Shown here one piece after another: positions 7,213 to 15,823 of a DNA stretch of 31,829 nucleotides. This DNA is from an uncultured Porphyromonadaceae bacterium (GTDB taxonomy: Bacteria > Bacteroidota > Bacteroidia > Bacteroidales > Muribaculaceae), in the NCBI GenBank assembly GCA_902461565.1, contig CABPYL010000039.1, positions 1-31,829 on the forward strand. Direction: 5' to 3'. The translations under genes and the position numbers were made by a program. Below the pieces are notes generated by a model. The model searched no databases. It had not been told where the DNA came from and was given only the letters and a program-made list of their open reading frames with translations. The first letter of the stretch is position 1. Every line of letters begins with the position of its first letter.

Positions 7213-8193
7213 ATGGCAGAGATCAAGTGTATAGGCATTCTAACTTCCGGAGGTGATGCTCCCGGCATGAACGCAGCCATCCGTGCCGTAACCCGTTCGG
7301 CTATTTATAACGGTCTAAAGGTAAAGGGTATTTATCGTGGTTATCGCGGCCTTATTGCCGACGAGATTGCCGACTTCCGTACACAAAACGTTTCCAATAT
7401 CATCCAGCAGGGCGGTACAATCCTGAAAACGGCACGCTGTAAGGAGTTTGAAACTCCCGAAGGCCGTCAGCTGGCCTATGATGTACTTCGTCGTCATGAA
7501 ATTGACGCGCTTGTTGTTATCGGCGGCGATGGTTCCCTTACCGGTGCGCGCATTTTTGCAAACGAGTTCAATTTCCCTATTATCGGTCTGCCCGGTACTA
7601 TCGATAACGACCTCTACGGTACCGATACCACCATTGGATACGACACCGCGCTGAACACTATTATGGAGTGTGTGGATAAGATTCGCGATACCGCTACGAG
7701 CCACGAGCGTCTTTTCTTTATTGAGGTCATGGGTCGCGACGCCGGCTTCCTTGCGCTGAATGGCGCAATCGCTTCCGGTGCCGAAGCTGCCATTATCCCC
7801 GAAATCTCCACCGAGGTCGACCAGTTGGCCGAACTGATTCAGAATGGTTTCCGCAAGAGTAAAAACTCGTCAATAGTACTTGTTGCCGAAAGCCCGGTTA
7901 CAGGTGGTGCTATCGGTTTGGCCGAACGCGTGAAAAATGAATATCCGTCGTACGATGTGCGCGTGTCTATCCTTGGACACCTGCAGCGCGGTGGTTCGCC
8001 TACAGCGCACGACCGTATCCTTGCATCGCGCATGGGTGCAGCTGCCATCGACGCGCTGATGGAGGATCAGCGCAATGTGATGATCGGCATCAAAAACGAC
8101 GAAATTGTTTATGTGCCTTTCTCTAAGGCCATCAAGAACGACAAACCTATCAACCGCGAGTTGCTGAACACGCTGCGCCGCCTTTCCATCTAA
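7213..8193 (+). CDS. pfkA: ATP-dependent 6-phosphofructokinase
   Basis: This 326-residue protein has the length of bacterial PfkA. It carries the nucleotide loop TSGGDAPGMNAA at residues 11-22, IGGDGS ending near 108, and the catalytic PGTIDND at 127-133 with D131 as the expected base. The glycine after GGD (G107) and the glycine in PGTIDND (G128) are the residues that mark ATP-using rather than pyrophosphate-using enzymes, which have D and K there. It phosphorylates fructose 6-phosphate in glycolysis in the cytosol. rlmH follows after two bases. Base composition returns to the genome norm here, which marks the right boundary of the AT-rich island. Confidence 0.97.
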   Translation: MAEIKCIGILTSGGDAPGMNAAIRAVTRSAIYNGLKVKGIYRGYRGLIADEIADFRTQNVSNIIQQGGTILKTARCKEFETPEGRQLAYDVLRRHEIDALVVIGGDGSLTGARIFANEFNFPIIGLPGTIDNDLYGTDTTIGYDTALNTIMECVDKIRDTATSHERLFFIEVMGRDAGFLALNGAIASGAEAAIIPEISTEVDQLAELIQNGFRKSKNSSIVLVAESPVTGGAIGLAERVKNEYPSYDVRVSILGHLQRGGSPTAHDRILASRMGAAAIDALMEDQRNVMIGIKNDEIVYVPFSKAIKNDKPINRELLNTLRRLSI

Positions 8194-8195
8194 GC

Positions 8196-8669
8196 GTGAA
8201 GATAAAACTTGTGTGCGTCGGCGCTGTGCGCGATGCAACTGTAGCATCGGCGATAGAGCGCTATGCGAAACGTATTCCGCATTACTGGCCGTTTGGAATT
8301 GTGGAGTTGCCTGATGTGAAACTCGGGCGCTCTGCCGATTCCGAGCGTCAGAAAGAGCTTGAAGGAGAAAAAATTCTCGCCGAGATTACTCCCGGCGATT
8401 TTCTGATGTTGCTTGACGAGCGCGGAAAGGAGCTTACTTCCCGCGAGTTTTCTGACATGATTGTCAGAAAGGCAGTGGACCTGCCAAAAAATCTTGTATT
8501 GCTTGTCGGAGGACCGTATGGGTTCAGCAAGGCTGTATACAACCGTGCTGACGGTATGCTGTCGCTATCGAAAATGACATTCCCGCACGAACTTGTGCGC
8601 CTGTTCGTGGTGGAACAGCTATATCGTGCAGGCACGATAATGCGCGGCGAGCCGTACCATCACGATTGA
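8196..8669 (+). CDS. rlmH: 23S rRNA (pseudouridine1915-N3)-methyltransferase
   Basis: The 157-residue protein is full length for RlmH, a SPOUT-class methyltransferase. It begins MKIKLVCVG, has the glycine-rich AdoMet loop LLVGGPYGFS in the C-terminal half, and ends with the hallmark QLYRAGTIMRGEPYHH. It methylates the pseudouridine at 1915 of helix 69 in assembled ribosomes. The start is GTG at 8196, two bases after the pfkA stop, so it is probably translated from the same transcript. It converges with nrdG, with only six bases between the two stop codons and no hairpin terminator that I can see. Confidence 0.97.
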   Translation: MKIKLVCVGAVRDATVASAIERYAKRIPHYWPFGIVELPDVKLGRSADSERQKELEGEKILAEITPGDFLMLLDERGKELTSREFSDMIVRKAVDLPKNLVLLVGGPYGFSKAVYNRADGMLSLSKMTFPHELVRLFVVEQLYRAGTIMRGEPYHHD

Positions 8670-8675
8670 ATTGGC

Positions 8676-9179
8676 CTAATTAAATTCTTTCAATAGAATT
8701 GCCCTGCCGCCGGAAAGGCTTGCGGGTACGTCGATTATGCGCTGGTTGGCCGAGCCGCGGAAAAGTAGAGATGTGTCGCGCTGCGCCAATATGAAAGGCC
8801 CGTCGACGAGGACGTCGATGAACTTCAACAAGTCAGCAGTGCCCTCAACGGGTTCTTGCATCAGCTCTTCGAACGTAAAACCTGTGTAGCACCACAGTTG
8901 CAGACCCTCGGCCTTGATGGCGCGCGCAAGAGGGATAAGGGCCTTGGCCTGGTATATCGGGTCTCCTCCCGAGAAGGTTACTCCGAACCCGTTATAACGG
9001 ATTGTATCCATCAGTTCACCGACGCTTGTTTCGTGTCCGGACATGAAATCCCATGTCGGTTCGTTGTGGCAGCCGGGGCAGCGGTGAGCACAGCCAGCAA
9101 AGTATATGGACGTGCGCAGTCCTGGACCGTCGACACTTGTGCCTTCGACGGTCCGGACAACGCGGATTTTATCATTCAT
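8676..9179 (-). CDS. nrdG: Anaerobic ribonucleoside-triphosphate reductase activating protein
   Basis: This 167-residue radical-SAM protein carries the CxxxCxxC-type cluster motif CAHRCPGC near residues 30-37 and the glycine-rich SGGDP motif near 71. Its 4Fe-4S cluster cleaves S-adenosylmethionine to put the glycyl radical on NrdD. The ATG overlaps the end of nrdD by eight bases on the same strand, so the two proteins are made together. Length and motif order are normal for the family. Confidence 0.96.
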   Translation of the reverse strand: MNDKIRVVRTVEGTSVDGPGLRTSIYFAGCAHRCPGCHNEPTWDFMSGHETSVGELMDTIRYNGFGVTFSGGDPIYQAKALIPLARAIKAEGLQLWCYTGFTFEELMQEPVEGTADLLKFIDVLVDGPFILAQRDTSLLFRGSANQRIIDVPASLSGGRAILLKEFN

Positions 9180-11379
9180 GAACTACGCGGTCGTTTAGTT
9201 CGGCAAGTTTGGCCTTGTTCCAGCGATCGGTGGTGCCTACGAGGTATCCGGTAATACGCTGAAGTTTGTCGATTGCTTTGCTGTGGCATACGGGACATTC
9301 GTCAAGGTTTTCGGAAGCATCCTCGTATCCGCATTCCATGCAGCGGTTGCGGTTGTGGTTTACCGAGCAGTAGCCGATGTTGTACTTGTCCATCAGATCC
9401 ACTATGTTGCAGATAGCCTCGGGATTGTGCGTGGCATCACCATCAATCTCCACATAAAATATATGTCCGCCGCCTGTTAGGGCATGGTACGGCGCTTCCA
9501 CTTCGGCTTTGTGGCGAGGAGAGCAGTGGTAGTATACAGGCACGTGATTGGAATTGGTGTAATATATTTTGTCTGTAACCCCCGGAATTTCGCCGAAAGT
9601 CTTGCGGTCGCGGGCGGTGAAACGGCCAGAGAGGCCCTCGGCCGGTGTTGCCAGGACGGAATAATTGTGCTGGTACTGTTCGCAGTAGTCGTTCACACGG
9701 CTGCGCATGTGGCTTACAATGCGCAGGCCCAATGCCTGGGCTTCTTCGCTTTCGCCGTGGTGTTTGCCAACAAGCGCGATAAGACATTCTGCCAGACCGA
9801 TGAATCCTATGCCCAGGGTGCCCTGATTGATCACCGGCTCTATTGTGTCTTCGGGCTTGAGCTTTTCGCCGCCGATCCACAGCTTGCTCATTAATAGGGG
9901 GAACTGCTTTGCAAGCGCTGTTTTCTGAAATTCGAAGCGGTCGTTCAGCTGGCGTGCGGTAATATCAAGCACATCGTCAAGTTTATGGAAGAACATGTCT
10001 ATGCGCTCCTGCTTGTCTTTTATCGGCATACATTCGATAGCCAGACGCACGATATTGATGGTGGAGAAGGAAAGATTGCCGCGGCCCACGGATGTTTTTT
10101 CTCCGTAGCGGTTCTCGAACACGCGGGTGCGGCAGCCCATAGTAGCTACCTCGTAGAGGTAACGCTTGGGGTCGTCGGCACGCCACTTCTCGTGATGGTT
10201 GAAGGTAGCGTCGAGGTTTACAAAGTTAGGGAAGAAACGGCGGGCAGTAACTTTGCAGGCGAGTTTATATAGGTCGTAGTTGGGATCTTCGGGCAGATAG
10301 CTTACACCGCGTTTCTTTTTCCATATCTGGATTGGGAAGATTGCGGTGGAACCGTTTCCGACGCCTTCGTATGTCGAATGAAGAAGTTCGCGAATAATGC
10401 AGCGACCCTCTGCCGAGGTGTCGGTACCGTAGTTTATTGAACTGAATACAACTTGGTTGCCGCCGCGGCTGTGGATGGTGTTCATGTTGTGGATAAAGGC
10501 CTCCATCGACTGATGAACACGCGCGGCAGTGCGGTTTATCGCATGCTGTAGCAGGCGCTCGTCGCCTTCCAGGCTATCGAGTGGCTTCATAATGTAGTCT
10601 TTTATAACAGCGTTATGAAGTGCGGGAAGTTCGCGGCCTGTCAGTTTTTCAAGTGTCTGTACTTCCTCTTCGAATGAAGAACGGACAAAAGGAGCGAGGT
10701 AGAAGTCGAATGCCGGAATGGCCTGTCCTCCGTGCATTTCGTTCTGTGCCGTTTCCAATGATATACATGCGAGTACACTGGCGGTTTCGATGCGTTTTGC
10801 GGGGCGCGATTCACCGTGGCCGGCAATGAAACCGTGCTGCACAATATTGTCAAGAGGGTGCTGGACGCATGTAAGGCTCTTTGTGGGGTAGTAGTCTTTG
10901 TCGTGAATGTGCAGGTAGTTGTGGCGTACGGCCTCGCGGGCTTCTGATGAAAGCAGATAGTCGTCGACGAACGGTTTGGTAGTCTCGCTGGCAAACTTCA
11001 TCATCATTCCTGCGGGCGAATCGGTGTTCATGTTGGCGTTTTCGCGGGTGATGTCGTTGTTTTTTGCCTGGATGATTTCCAGAAACATATCGTGCGTTTT
11101 GGATTTGCGGGCGATGTTGCGTTTGTCGCGATAGGCGATATAGCGCTTTGCCACTTCCTTTCGCGGGCTGTTCATCAGTTCAAATTCCACCAGGTCCTGA
11201 ATCTGTTCGACACTCATGGTTTCCGAACCGGAGGCGCCTATGCGGTCGGCTATGCGCTGTATCAGTGCCTCGTCCTCGCCTAGCTCGGTTGTGAGCATGG
11301 CTTTCCTGATGGCTCCTTTGATTTTTTCTTCGTTGTACCCGACAACTCGGCCATCGCGTTTAACTACTACCTGTATCAT
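9172..11379 (-). CDS. nrdD: Anaerobic ribonucleoside-triphosphate reductase
   Basis: The 735-residue protein starts with an ATP-cone (VVKRDGRVVGYNEEKIKGAI), the allosteric domain that senses ATP and dATP. The catalytic barrel follows, with the NrdD pattern THDMFLEIIQ and DKDYYPTKSLTC. The C-terminus has a four-cysteine metal site (C679, C682, C694, C697) and the glycyl-radical loop RITGYLVG with G710. It reduces ribonucleotides to deoxyribonucleotides without oxygen, using the radical placed by NrdG. A strong promoter lies 47-78 bases upstream and an 8-base inverted repeat brackets it. All key residues are present. Confidence 0.97.
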   Translation of the reverse strand: MIQVVVKRDGRVVGYNEEKIKGAIRKAMLTTELGEDEALIQRIADRIGASGSETMSVEQIQDLVEFELMNSPRKEVAKRYIAYRDKRNIARKSKTHDMFLEIIQAKNNDITRENANMNTDSPAGMMMKFASETTKPFVDDYLLSSEAREAVRHNYLHIHDKDYYPTKSLTCVQHPLDNIVQHGFIAGHGESRPAKRIETASVLACISLETAQNEMHGGQAIPAFDFYLAPFVRSSFEEEVQTLEKLTGRELPALHNAVIKDYIMKPLDSLEGDERLLQHAINRTAARVHQSMEAFIHNMNTIHSRGGNQVVFSSINYGTDTSAEGRCIIRELLHSTYEGVGNGSTAIFPIQIWKKKRGVSYLPEDPNYDLYKLACKVTARRFFPNFVNLDATFNHHEKWRADDPKRYLYEVATMGCRTRVFENRYGEKTSVGRGNLSFSTINIVRLAIECMPIKDKQERIDMFFHKLDDVLDITARQLNDRFEFQKTALAKQFPLLMSKLWIGGEKLKPEDTIEPVINQGTLGIGFIGLAECLIALVGKHHGESEEAQALGLRIVSHMRSRVNDYCEQYQHNYSVLATPAEGLSGRFTARDRKTFGEIPGVTDKIYYTNSNHVPVYYHCSPRHKAEVEAPYHALTGGGHIFYVEIDGDATHNPEAICNIVDLMDKYNIGYCSVNHNRNRCMECGYEDASENLDECPVCHSKAIDKLQRITGYLVGTTDRWNKAKLAELNDRVVHE

Positions 11380-11425
11380 TGAAAGTTATATTTAATCGTG
11401 TGTTTTTAAGTTGTTATTCTGTCTG

Positions 11426-11457
11426 CAAATCTACATAGAAGTTTTTGATTCTGCAAA
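11426..11457 (-). promoter_or_regulatory. nrdD-nrdG promoter
   Basis: On the minus strand TTTG (11457-11454), exactly 20 bases, then TAGATTTG (11433-11426) make a full Bacteroidetes promoter. It is followed by a leader of roughly 40 bases to the nrdD ATG. Confidence 0.8.
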
Positions 11458-11468
11458 TTTTGTAGATT
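11428..11468. repeat. 8-base inverted repeat bracketing the nrdD promoter
   Basis: AATCTACA at 11428-11435 and TGTAGATT at 11461-11468 are perfect inverted copies whose centres are 33 bases apart, about three helical turns. One arm covers the -7 box and the other lies just outside the -33 box, so this is a candidate regulator site. It does not match the NrdR box as I know it. Confidence 0.5.
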
Positions 11469-11545
11469 GAAATTATGTATCAGCTATTCAAAACCGGACA
11501 ACTTTTCAGGTATGTTTAAAATGTAATATGCTTATTATTAGTATG

Positions 11546-11582
11546 ATAAAAAATAAACCGGAAAACTTTGAAAATTTTCCGG
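11546..11582 (-). terminator. Terminator of the udk-lptB-glnS-TPR operon
   Basis: Read on the minus strand, CCGGAAAA and TTTTCCGG form an 8-base stem with a 9-base loop (plus-strand arms 11558-11565 and 11575-11582). It is followed by a T-rich stretch, 36 bases after the stop codon of the helical-repeat protein. Confidence 0.8.
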
Positions 11583-11618
11583 CTAAAATAATTTTCAAAA
11601 ACAGTATTTTGTTGCTGT

Positions 11619-13094
11619 TTATGCTTTGCCGAGAAAGAGCATGTCGAAGAATTCCCAGTACATAGTTTCTTCGGCCGGATGACGCTCCATCTTGTCAATG
11701 AAAGTGAGCAGACAGCGTATTGTCATGCGCACTGGCAGAGGAACCATTTTTATGGCTCCTTCGTAGAACGGCTGTAAGGATTTTACATAGGACAGCGCCT
11801 GATCGTAATGCCCGGTTTTGATAAGCGATACTGCCAAGGCATAAACGGCTGCCGGCCCGTGCAGGGGATCATGGACAAGACCGTCGAGCATCAGCGCATT
11901 GTTCCTGCATACTTCAATCACCTGCCCGTAATGTGCCAGGTGGATTTCTACTTCTATGATTCGGCTCAGTTGAAACGGGTCGTCGCAACTGTTTATGTTC
12001 AGGCAACGGGCCAGCACGATTTCGGCAGCGGCAAAGTCGCCGTGTGAGCAGAGTGTGTGCGACATGGTGTCGTAGTCAGCATCAGCCAGGGCGCCGCTGT
12101 CGGTGGATTCGAAAAATTTGTTTATTATTTCGATTTTGTCGGGCACATTCAGATTGAGATACTGGGCGAGGGCGGTGGCATTTTCGGGATGCACAAGAAG
12201 GAAATCCCGCAATGTCTTGCGTACGACTGCTTCGTTATAATTCAGTTTATTGTATATGGCACAGAGGCTTTCTACAATATAGAATTCATCCGAATTGGCT
12301 GTGGCAAGGCGCTTAAGCGGCTCTATAAGGTCGCGCAGTAATTCCGGTTCGAAATTATAGGCGATATCTATTAGCGCAAAAAGTGTTTCCTGATCGTCTT
12401 CGGCCAAAGCGCGCGCATATTCGAATGTCTGTCTTGCGTCGTCGTGCCGTGCCAGGCGGCATTGTCCGCGCAGAAGCATAAGCCAGTATGCCGGGGCGAA
12501 TGGTTCGGTCTCTATAAGCGCATCGGCTAATCGTATAAGAGTTTCATTATCGCCGGCTTTGTCGGCCTCGCGCGCCACTTCGTACTGAAACGACGGTTTA
12601 TAAGGGACTTTGGCTGATATGCTTTCGAAGTTCGCGATAAGCCATTTATAGCAGTCCAGGTCAACTGCAAGGTCGACAAAACGGATTATTTCTTCATCAT
12701 CGAATTCGCTGTATTGGTTCAGCAGGAATTCAAGCGCTTCCTCGGGATTCTGGGGAGGATTCACTTCCATACGCGCGATGTCGAAAAGAATCGAGGACGC
12801 TTCCGGATTGTCGGCAAGGTATTGCTGTGCGGCTTTTGTGCGTTCGTCGGTTTCGTCGTCGGTAGTATCGAGATATAGAAGGGCCTTGCGCTCGGCCAGC
12901 CGTTCGCTCTCGGGGTAGAGGCGCGCGCCGCAAAGCAGGACTTCTAACTGGACGTAATCGTCGTTATAGTCGCCGGCGTAGTCGTAGATGTCTATCAGTT
13001 CGTCTTCGTCGAAGAAACGTTCACCCACGGGGCGTGTCAGTGCTTTGCGGAAGCGCCGGTAGAGTTCTTCGCGAGGATTATTGTCATTTTCCAT
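11619..13094 (-). CDS. TPR-like helical-repeat protein, function unknown
   Basis: From the ATG at 13094 the protein has 491 residues; an ATG nine bases upstream is also possible. It is acidic, has no signal peptide or membrane segment, and is built almost wholly of amphipathic helix pairs. Repeats with the A-x-x-Y/L-P and E-A/A-L-x-x pattern of tetratricopeptides can be seen (GARLYPESERLAERKALLYL, LLVHPENATALAQYL, ALSYVKSLQPFYEGA). Such proteins are usually cytosolic scaffolds. It follows glnS by about 60 bases on the same strand and is last before a strong terminator, so it likely belongs to the udk-lptB-glnS transcript. I do not recognise a specific family and assign no role. Confidence 0.75.
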   Translation of the reverse strand: MENDNNPREELYRRFRKALTRPVGERFFDEDELIDIYDYAGDYNDDYVQLEVLLCGARLYPESERLAERKALLYLDTTDDETDERTKAAQQYLADNPEASSILFDIARMEVNPPQNPEEALEFLLNQYSEFDDEEIIRFVDLAVDLDCYKWLIANFESISAKVPYKPSFQYEVAREADKAGDNETLIRLADALIETEPFAPAYWLMLLRGQCRLARHDDARQTFEYARALAEDDQETLFALIDIAYNFEPELLRDLIEPLKRLATANSDEFYIVESLCAIYNKLNYNEAVVRKTLRDFLLVHPENATALAQYLNLNVPDKIEIINKFFESTDSGALADADYDTMSHTLCSHGDFAAAEIVLARCLNINSCDDPFQLSRIIEVEIHLAHYGQVIEVCRNNALMLDGLVHDPLHGPAAVYALAVSLIKTGHYDQALSYVKSLQPFYEGAIKMVPLPVRMTIRCLLTFIDKMERHPAEETMYWEFFDMLFLGKA

Positions 13095-13157
13095 GTGGCA
13101 CATATTAAATGCGGCCGGAGTAGTGTCTTCGGCCGCACATTGTTATGTAAGATGCAA

Positions 13158-14867
13158 TCAACCGTTCTTCTGAACTTTTTCCCATGTATCCTTCAGGGCG
13201 ATGGTGCGGTTGAAAATCGGTTTTTCGGGGGTGGAATCGTAGTCCGGAGTGAAATAGCCCACACGCTGGAACTGGAATTTGGCGAACTTGGTGGCGTTTT
13301 CGATAATGTACGGTTCAAGTTTGGCATGTTCCACGACTTTTAGCGATTCAGGATTCAGCATTTCGCGGAAATCGCGGTCGGGCTCGGCTGCAGGGTTTTC
13401 TACGTCGAACAGACGGTCGTACAGGCGCACTTCAGCGTCAACCGCATGCTGTGCGGAAACCCAATGCAGGGTGCCTTTCACCTTGCGGGCAGCGCCGGGC
13501 ATACCGCTGCGGCTTTCGGGGTCGTAGCTGCAGTGCAGTTCGGTGATGTTGCCGTCGGCGTCCTTAACCACTTCGTCGCACTTGATGATATACGCGCCTT
13601 TCAGGCGGACTTCCGAGCCGGGCGCGAGGCGGAAGAACTTTTTGGGAGGATTCTCCATAAAATCGTCGCGCTCGATGTATATCTTGCGGCTGAACGGCAT
13701 TTCGTGAACACCGTTTTCGGGATCCTCGGGATTGTTCTCCATTGTAACAGTTTCAACCTGACCTTCAGGATAGTTGGTGATAACGACCTTAAGCGGGTTC
13801 AGAACAGCCATTACGCGGGTGGCAATCCTATTAAGGTCGTCGCGTACGGCGTGTTCAAGCAGGCTGACGCTGTTCAGAGCCTCATATTTGGTGTAACCGA
13901 TAGTGTTGATGAAGTTACGGATGGATCCCGGGGTGTAGCCTCGGCGACGCATACCCGAGATGGTGGGCATGCGCGGGTCATCCCAGCCTGCCACAAGGCC
14001 TTCCTTGACGAGCTGCAGCAGTTTGCGCTTGCTCATCACAGTGTATGTCAGGTTGAGGCGGTTGAACTCGATCTGACGCGGGCAATAGCTTTCGTCGGCA
14101 AGCTCGTGCACGAAATGTTCATACAGCGGACGGTGTACTACGAATTCGAGGGTACAGATGGAATGGGTAACGCCTTCGAAGTAGTCGCTCTGGCCGTGGG
14201 CGAAGTCGTACATGGGATAAACTTTCCATGTAGTACCGGTGCGGTGATGCGGTGTCTTGATGATGCGGTACATGATAGGGTCGCGGAAGTGCATGTTCGG
14301 CGAAGCCATATCTATCTTCGCGCGGAGCACGCGGCTGCCTTCTTCAAACTCGCCGGCGTTCATGCGGGTGAACAGATCGAGATTCTCCTCGACAGAACGG
14401 TTGCGGTACGGGCTTTCCTCTCCGGGCGTTGTGGGAGTGCCTTTCTGGCGCGCGATTTCCTCGCTGCTCTGGTCGTCCACATACGCCTTGCCTTCCTTGA
14501 TAAGGCGGACAGCCAGATCGTAGAGTTGGGGGAAATAGTCGGAAGCATAGTATTCGCGGTTACCCCAGTCGAAGCCAAGCCAGTGAATATCTTCGCGAAT
14601 AGAATCTACGTATTCAACATCCTCCTTCACGGGGTTGGTATCATCGAAGCGAAGGTTGCAAGTGCCGCCGAACTTCTCAGCCACACCGAAATCCATGCAG
14701 ATTGCTTTTGCATGGCCTATATGAAGGTAGCCGTTTGGCTCAGGTGGAAAACGGGTGCTTAACCGTCCGCCGTTTTTACCGGCACGGAGGTCGTTGTACA
14801 CTTCTTCTTCCACAAAGTTGAGGCCTTTGGCCTGTTCATTGTCAAGGGTTGCGTTTTCTTCTGACAT
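13158..14867 (-). CDS. glnS: Glutamine--tRNA ligase
   Basis: This 569-residue class I synthetase has the signature HIGH at residues 49-52 within FPPEPNGYLHIGHAKAI and the second signature VMSKRKL near residue 270. The glutaminyl-specific C-terminal barrel follows (the segments near IYIERDDFMENPPKKFFRL and LRLYD-type repeats). It attaches glutamine to tRNA-Gln in the cytosol. Having GlnRS makes the indirect Glu-tRNA-Gln amidotransferase route unnecessary for glutamine, as is usual in Bacteroidetes. It lies 29 bases downstream of lptB with no promoter between them. Confidence 0.97.
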   Translation of the reverse strand: MSEENATLDNEQAKGLNFVEEEVYNDLRAGKNGGRLSTRFPPEPNGYLHIGHAKAICMDFGVAEKFGGTCNLRFDDTNPVKEDVEYVDSIREDIHWLGFDWGNREYYASDYFPQLYDLAVRLIKEGKAYVDDQSSEEIARQKGTPTTPGEESPYRNRSVEENLDLFTRMNAGEFEEGSRVLRAKIDMASPNMHFRDPIMYRIIKTPHHRTGTTWKVYPMYDFAHGQSDYFEGVTHSICTLEFVVHRPLYEHFVHELADESYCPRQIEFNRLNLTYTVMSKRKLLQLVKEGLVAGWDDPRMPTISGMRRRGYTPGSIRNFINTIGYTKYEALNSVSLLEHAVRDDLNRIATRVMAVLNPLKVVITNYPEGQVETVTMENNPEDPENGVHEMPFSRKIYIERDDFMENPPKKFFRLAPGSEVRLKGAYIIKCDEVVKDADGNITELHCSYDPESRSGMPGAARKVKGTLHWVSAQHAVDAEVRLYDRLFDVENPAAEPDRDFREMLNPESLKVVEHAKLEPYIIENATKFAKFQFQRVGYFTPDYDSTPEKPIFNRTIALKDTWEKVQKNG

Positions 14868-14896
14868 ATTATGATATGTGTTACTGTTTGTATTTT

Positions 14897-15820
14897 TTAT
14901 CCGAGGCGTTTGCGATAGAACACGAAGTCGCGGCCAAGATATTTCTCGCGCACCACAGGGTTCTCGGCGAGTTCTTCGCTGGTGCCCTGAAATAATATAC
15001 GGCCTTCGAAAAGAAGGTAGGCGCGGTCTGTGATTCGCAGCGTTTCCTGAGCGTTATGGTCGGTTATGAGGATTCCGATGTTCTTGTCCTTGAGTTTGTA
15101 CACCACTTTCTGGATATCTTCAACGGCTATAGGGTCCACACCGGCAAATGGTTCGTCGAGCATGATAAAACTCGGATTGATGGCGAGGCATCGCGCTATT
15201 TCGGTTCTGCGTCGCTCGCCGCCCGAGAGTTGGTCGCCGAGATTCTTGCGCACTTTCTGCAGGTTGAATTCGTCGATAAGGCTCTCAAGTTTGTCGGCTT
15301 GTTGTTCCTTGGTCATGTCGGTCATCTGGAGTACAGCGCGAATGTTGTCCTCTACGCTCAGTTTACGGAATACGGACGCTTCCTGTGCAAGGTAGCCGAT
15401 ACCGTTCTGAGCCCTTTTGTATACCGGATATTTGGTGATGTTCAGGTCGTTGAGGAATATATTGCCTTCGTTGGGTTGTATCAGCCCCACGGTCATGTAG
15501 AACGTGGTTGTCTTTCCCGCGCCGTTTGGTCCGAGTAGCCCTACGATTTCACCTTGCGTAACATCGATGGAAACATGGTTTACCACGGTACGCTTGCCGT
15601 AGCGTTTTACAAGGTTATCGGTGCGCAAAACCAGCGGTTTGGTCTTTTCTGTAGGTATGGTTTCTGGTTCGCCTGTAATAATGGTAGCGCTTTCGGTTAT
15701 CTGGTCCGTAGCGTCGTCTATTGTTTCAAGGATAGTATCCTCTCCTTCGGGAACTTCGAAAGGCTGAGGAATGTTGCGTTCCTCGTCGTTCTTGTTTCTA
15801 TGAAGCCAGCTCAGCGCCAT
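14897..15820 (-). CDS. lptB: LPS export ABC transporter ATP-binding protein, with N-terminal extension
   Basis: The ABC domain begins near residue 64 (LVLRTDNLVKRYG). It has Walker A GPNGAGKT at 97-104, the signature LSGGERRR, Walker B FIMLDEPFAGVDP and the H-loop LITDHNAQETL, all in the order and wording typical of LptB. LptB powers extraction of lipopolysaccharide from the inner membrane with LptF and LptG. The usual LptB is about 240 residues; this one is 307 because of an acidic, low-complexity leader of about 63 residues. No ATG lies between the first codon and Walker A, so the extension is probably translated. It starts three bases after the udk stop. Confidence 0.93.
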   Translation of the reverse strand: MALSWLHRNKNDEERNIPQPFEVPEGEDTILETIDDATDQITESATIITGEPETIPTEKTKPLVLRTDNLVKRYGKRTVVNHVSIDVTQGEIVGLLGPNGAGKTTTFYMTVGLIQPNEGNIFLNDLNITKYPVYKRAQNGIGYLAQEASVFRKLSVEDNIRAVLQMTDMTKEQQADKLESLIDEFNLQKVRKNLGDQLSGGERRRTEIARCLAINPSFIMLDEPFAGVDPIAVEDIQKVVYKLKDKNIGILITDHNAQETLRITDRAYLLFEGRILFQGTSEELAENPVVREKYLGRDFVFYRKRLG

Positions 15821-15823
15821 ATC

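Noticed and set aside
13446..14762. A 438-codon plus-strand open frame opposite glnS
   Set aside because: It is antisense to a full-length, motif-complete glnS; its translation is low-information and has no recognisable domain. Long antisense frames arise here from the codon bias of the real genes.
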